Of a DNA stretch of 64,000 nucleotides, positions 61,116 through 64,000 are shown in pieces. Below the pieces are notes generated by a model, which saw only the letters and a list, made by a program, of their open reading frames with translations, ran no database searches and was not told the DNA's origin. Both the position numbers and the translations under genes were made by a program. The DNA lies in contig MEOL01000028.1 of NCBI GenBank assembly GCA_001769215.1, positions 1-64,000 of the forward strand, read 5' to 3'. This DNA comes from Bacteroidetes bacterium GWF2_41_31 (GTDB lineage: Bacteria; Bacteroidota; Bacteroidia; Bacteroidales; F082). The stretch's first letter is position 1. Every line of letters begins with the position of its first letter.

Positions 61116-61985
61116 TTATCCGATGAGTTCTTTCATTCTTTTTCCAATATCTGCGGGTGAATCCACAATATGAATGCCACAGGATGTTAAAATTTCTTTC
61201 TTGGCCTCCGCTGTATCGGCCTTGCCACCAATAATGGCTCCGGCATGACCCATGGTACGGCCTTTGGGTGCAGTGGCTCCTGCAATAAAACTCACCACAG
61301 GTTTGGTTCCATGTTCCTTTATCCAGTACGCGGCATCAGCCTCCATGTTACCGCCAATTTCACCAATCATCACGATACCCTCGGTTTCGGGATCATTCAT
61401 AAACAACTCCACTGCTTCGCGGGTCGTGGTTCCAATGATGGGATCGCCACCAATTCCGAGGGCCGTGGTCTGACCCAATCCTGCCTTTGTCAACTGATCA
61501 ACAGCCTCATAGGTCAATGTTCCGCTACGCGACACGATGCCCACGCGACCTTTGCTGTGAATAAAACCCGGCATAATGCCCACCTTGGCTTCTCCCGGCG
61601 TAATAACTCCGGGACAGTTGGGGCCAACCAACCTCGATTTTCTCCCTTTCAGGTATTCTTTCACCATGACCATGTCTTCGGTAGGAATGCCTTCCGTTAT
61701 ACACACAATCACTCCTATCCCTGCTTCGGCAGCTTCCATAATGGCATCTGCAGCAAAAGCCGGCGGAACGAAAATGATGGATACATTGGCACCTGCCATG
61801 TCAACGGCATCTTTAACCGTGTTAAATACCGGCCTGTCCAGGTGGGTTTGACCACCTTTTCCTGGAGTTACGCCTCCTACAACGCGGGTTCCATATTCAA
61901 TCATCTGAGAAGCGTGAAAAGTACCTTCACTGCCTGTAAATCCCTGAACTACAACTCTTGAGTCCTTGTTAACTAATACACTCAT
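61116..61985 (-). CDS. sucD: Succinate-CoA ligase alpha subunit
   Basis: TCA-cycle enzyme subunit: succinyl-CoA to succinate with substrate-level phosphorylation. The 289-residue chain has [14 protein letters not shown] (CoA-binding Rossmann, near 13), [10 protein letters not shown] (near 155), [12 protein letters not shown] and the phosphorylated His in GHAGAIIGG (near 247). Length is typical (288-290). sucC is not adjacent. Promoter box 34 nt upstream of the ATG; terminator after the gene, so it is a single-gene unit. Confidence 0.96.
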   Translation of the reverse strand: MSVLVNKDSRVVVQGFTGSEGTFHASQMIEYGTRVVGGVTPGKGGQTHLDRPVFNTVKDAVDMAGANVSIIFVPPAFAADAIMEAAEAGIGVIVCITEGIPTEDMVMVKEYLKGRKSRLVGPNCPGVITPGEAKVGIMPGFIHSKGRVGIVSRSGTLTYEAVDQLTKAGLGQTTALGIGGDPIIGTTTREAVELFMNDPETEGIVMIGEIGGNMEADAAYWIKEHGTKPVVSFIAGATAPKGRTMGHAGAIIGGKADTAEAKKEILTSCGIHIVDSPADIGKRMKELIG

Positions 61986-62019
61986 TTACCTGATAATTTC
62001 ATTTACAAATTTTGAAGGT

Positions 62020-62027
62020 CAAAAGTA
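62020..62027 (-). promoter_or_regulatory. TAnnTTTG promoter box for sucD
   Basis: The minus strand reads TACTTTTG 34 nt before the sucD ATG, in the divergent gap to mnmE. Confidence 0.55.
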
Positions 62028-62061
62028 ATATGTTTTATTAGACATTGCCGAATAAACTTGC

Positions 62062-62069
62062 TATTTTTG
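62062..62069 (+). promoter_or_regulatory. TAnnTTTG promoter box for mnmE
   Basis: TATTTTTG, 36 nt before the mnmE ATG at 62106. Confidence 0.5.
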
Positions 62070-62105
62070 TTATTTAGTCGAGGATAAGAATAAAACGCTA
62101 CTGTG

Positions 62106-63506
62106 ATGAATACTTCAAAAAACAAATCCGACACCATTGCTGCCATTGCTACAGCGCCGGGAACCGGGGCCATCGCTGTTATCAGGTTATCGGGACCAGA
62201 TAGTTTGCCCCATGCGCTTGCCTTGTTTGACCATCAAAAAAAACCATTACTGCCGGAGCAAGTCAAGAGCCATCACGCTTATTTTGGCACACTAACCTAC
62301 CAGGATGTATTGATCGATGAAGTTTTAATCACTTATTTTAAGGGACCACATAGTTATACAGGTGAGGATGTCGTTGAAATTTCATGCCATGGTTCGGAGT
62401 TTATCCAGGAGCGCATTGTTCACATACTCCTCGATGAAGGAGTTCGTCAGGCTCAGGCAGGCGAATTTACTTTAAGGGCCTTTTTAAATGGGAAGATGGA
62501 TTTGAGTCAGGCAGAAGCTGTTGCGGATTTAATTGCCTCACAATCAAACACCGCTCACAGGATGGCAATCAACCAGATGCGGGGAGGATTCTCAAACCAG
62601 ATCAACGCTTTGCGCGAAAAACTCCTGCATTTTGCTTCATTGCTCGAATTGGAACTCGATTTTAGTGAAGAAGAGGTGGAGTTTGCCAACAGAGATGAAT
62701 TTCTTAAACTGATAAGCGAAATAGCTGAAACCCTCCGGTGGCTCATCAAATCCTTTAAGGCAGGCAATGTATTGAAAAAAGGCATTCCGGTAGCCATTAT
62801 CGGTAAACCAAATGCAGGCAAGTCGACTTTGCTTAATGCCATTTTAAATGAAGAAAGGGCGCTGGTTTCAGAGATTCCGGGAACTACGCGCGACTCCATT
62901 GAAGACACCTATGTCATTAACGGGTATAGTTTTCGGTTTGTTGATACCGCCGGACTGCATACATCAGATGATCACGTTGAGAACATGGGCATCGCCCGTA
63001 CTTACGATAAGATGCAGGAGGCCAGTATTATACTATACGTTTGCGACATCAGCATGATGGACAAAAACGGGATTAATACCATGCTGGAAGAGTTTAAGGA
63101 ATATATTCAGGATGAAAACAAACACTTTATCTTGGTAGCTAACAAGATTGATCAGATGAGTCAACTTCCGGCGCACCTACGCGAGATTTTCGATCTGGAC
63201 ACCGTGTTTGTCTCGGCCAAACGCAAGGAGAACATTCAGGAACTCACAGAAAAACTCGTGTCCATCGTACAACAGACCAGCTTAACCAGTGATGTGATGG
63301 TGAACAATTCGCGGCACTATGAAGCTCTGACGCGGGCATTGGATGCCCTGCAACAGGTCGAAATTGGATTTGCCAGCCTGATTCCTTCCGACCTGATAGC
63401 CATCGATGTAAGGCAGGCGCTGTATTATCTTGGAACCATCACAGGAGCCATCACGACGGACGAAATTTTAGGTTCGATATTTTCCAAGTTTTGCATCGGA
63501 AAGTAA
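62106..63506 (+). CDS. mnmE: tRNA modification GTPase MnmE
   Basis: Works with MnmG to modify U34 of certain tRNAs. The 466-residue protein has an N-terminal folate-binding domain (DTIAAIATAPGTGAIAVIRLSG), a helical domain, a G domain with GKPNAGKST (near 230), DTAGLH (near 278) and NKID (near 342), and ends in CIGK, the conserved C-terminal cysteine motif. Start taken at the ATG 62106; a GTG precedes it by one codon. The gene is divergent from sucD. Confidence 0.97.
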   Translation: MNTSKNKSDTIAAIATAPGTGAIAVIRLSGPDSLPHALALFDHQKKPLLPEQVKSHHAYFGTLTYQDVLIDEVLITYFKGPHSYTGEDVVEISCHGSEFIQERIVHILLDEGVRQAQAGEFTLRAFLNGKMDLSQAEAVADLIASQSNTAHRMAINQMRGGFSNQINALREKLLHFASLLELELDFSEEEVEFANRDEFLKLISEIAETLRWLIKSFKAGNVLKKGIPVAIIGKPNAGKSTLLNAILNEERALVSEIPGTTRDSIEDTYVINGYSFRFVDTAGLHTSDDHVENMGIARTYDKMQEASIILYVCDISMMDKNGINTMLEEFKEYIQDENKHFILVANKIDQMSQLPAHLREIFDLDTVFVSAKRKENIQELTEKLVSIVQQTSLTSDVMVNNSRHYEALTRALDALQQVEIGFASLIPSDLIAIDVRQALYYLGTITGAITTDEILGSIFSKFCIGK

Positions 63507-63560
63507 CCATTGCCGTTTCAAATAACTTTTGTATTTTCGGCACCGTTAAAAAATTCACAG

Positions 63561-64000
63561 ATGATACATAATTCAATATTACAAACGGTTCTTGATTTTC
63601 TGCATTTGATGGCAACCATCGCTTGGATTGGCGGAATGGTATTTAATTTTTTAGTCGTCATGCCCACTGCAAACAAAGTACTTGACCCTGCCATGTCCGG
63701 AAAATTTATGGGTGCCTTGTTTAAAAGGGTCAGGATTGTGGTTTACAGCTCCCTGCTCATTCTCTTTGTCACGGGGATACCCATGAAAATCGCCAGTAAG
63801 TATTATGTAGGGATCATCAACTTTGACAACAACTGGGAAATAGTGGGTTTTATCAAACATATTTTTGTTGCGTTGCTCGCGCTCATGGCCATTTATTCAT
63901 TTGAGGTGCTATCGCCAAAAGTTGCTAAACTCGCTATAAAGGGCCCGTCACCTGAAATGATGGATTTAAGGAACAAACAAATGAAATTGGGTGGCGTTTC
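63561..64000 (+). CDS. CopD-like membrane protein (N-terminal part, cut by window edge)
   Basis: An open frame of 146 complete codons running off the end. It starts MIHNSILQTVLDFLHLMATIAWIGGM and has hydrophobic helices near 10-35, 65-85 and 110-135, with a His in the first helix (FLHLMATIAWIGG), as in CopD/YutM-type integral membrane proteins. The function is unknown; copper-related roles belong to named CopD proteins only. It begins 54 nt after mnmE on the same strand. Its end is outside the window. Confidence 0.7.
   Translation, partial: MIHNSILQTVLDFLHLMATIAWIGGMVFNFLVVMPTANKVLDPAMSGKFMGALFKRVRIVVYSSLLILFVTGIPMKIASKYYVGIINFDNNWEIVGFIKHIFVALLALMAIYSFEVLSPKVAKLAIKGPSPEMMDLRNKQMKLGGV

Noticed and set aside
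61245-61961. 238-codon ORF antisense to sucD
   Set aside because: The frame has low-complexity composition typical of shadow frames and lies wholly under the well-conserved sucD.

Overview
The window comes from a Bacteroidota chromosome, most likely a Bacteroidales or Marinilabiliales relative with an anaerobic or fermentative life. The grounds are a type IX secretion C-terminal domain (59.6 kb), a DUF2851 protein, many lipoproteins with Bacteroidota-like lipoboxes, moderate to low GC, and promoters of the Bacteroidota type (TAnnTTTG) in front of many genes, with few Shine-Dalgarno sequences. It is mostly ordinary, densely packed chromosome. I saw no prophage, integron, rRNA, tRNA or CRISPR array.

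Region by region. 0-8.3 kb: tail of an outer-membrane protein, a lipid A-type acyltransferase, a hydrolase/barrel pair, then a minus-strand block with a ZapA-partner-like coiled-coil gene, zapA, a 6S RNA (ssrS) and RNase Y, followed by DUF2851 and a potassium channel. 8.4-12.8 kb: prfA, pyrF and pyrBI; pyrBI is preceded by a leader peptide gene that runs through an intrinsic terminator, an E. coli-like attenuator layout. 12.8-24 kb: ECF sigma factor, uvrA, a GIY-YIG gene bracketed by dispersed repeats, a PD40 lipoprotein, a ProX-type deacylase, arcA, a mannosyltransferase-like membrane protein and ligA. 24-38.8 kb (mostly minus strand): SRPBCC-GyrI fusion, barrel protein, patB, dnaN, a 1495-residue envelope protein linked to prmA and tpiA, a PKD-SUMF1 lipoprotein, an MFS permease and an acyl-ACP desaturase. 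38.9-44.2 kb: an ECF sigma/anti-sigma operon carrying two envelope beta-solenoid-like proteins, a HEPN-MNT pair and two tandem paralogous lipoproteins.

44.4-58.6 kb holds the metabolic centrepiece: a hoxFUYH-type NAD-linked [NiFe]-hydrogenase with its protease (hoxW) and a dihydroorotate-dehydrogenase-like protein on the minus strand, facing hypFCDE and hypB on the plus strand from a shared control region. hypF/E/C/D make the Fe(CN)2CO ligand set, HypB supplies nickel, HoxW trims HoxH, and HoxFU exchange electrons between NAD(H) and the HoxYH hydrogenase. No hypA is visible; a two-module zinc-ribbon protein sits in its place. 58.7-64 kb: cdaA (c-di-AMP synthesis), a T9SS cargo protein, a Dabb protein, sucD, mnmE and a CopD-like membrane protein cut by the window edge.

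Most notable items: the pyrBI leader/attenuator, the GIY-YIG gene with flanking inverted/direct repeats, the hydrogenase zinc-ribbon protein, the giant envelope protein, and several genes whose promoter box lies only 4 nt before the start codon (leaderless mRNAs).
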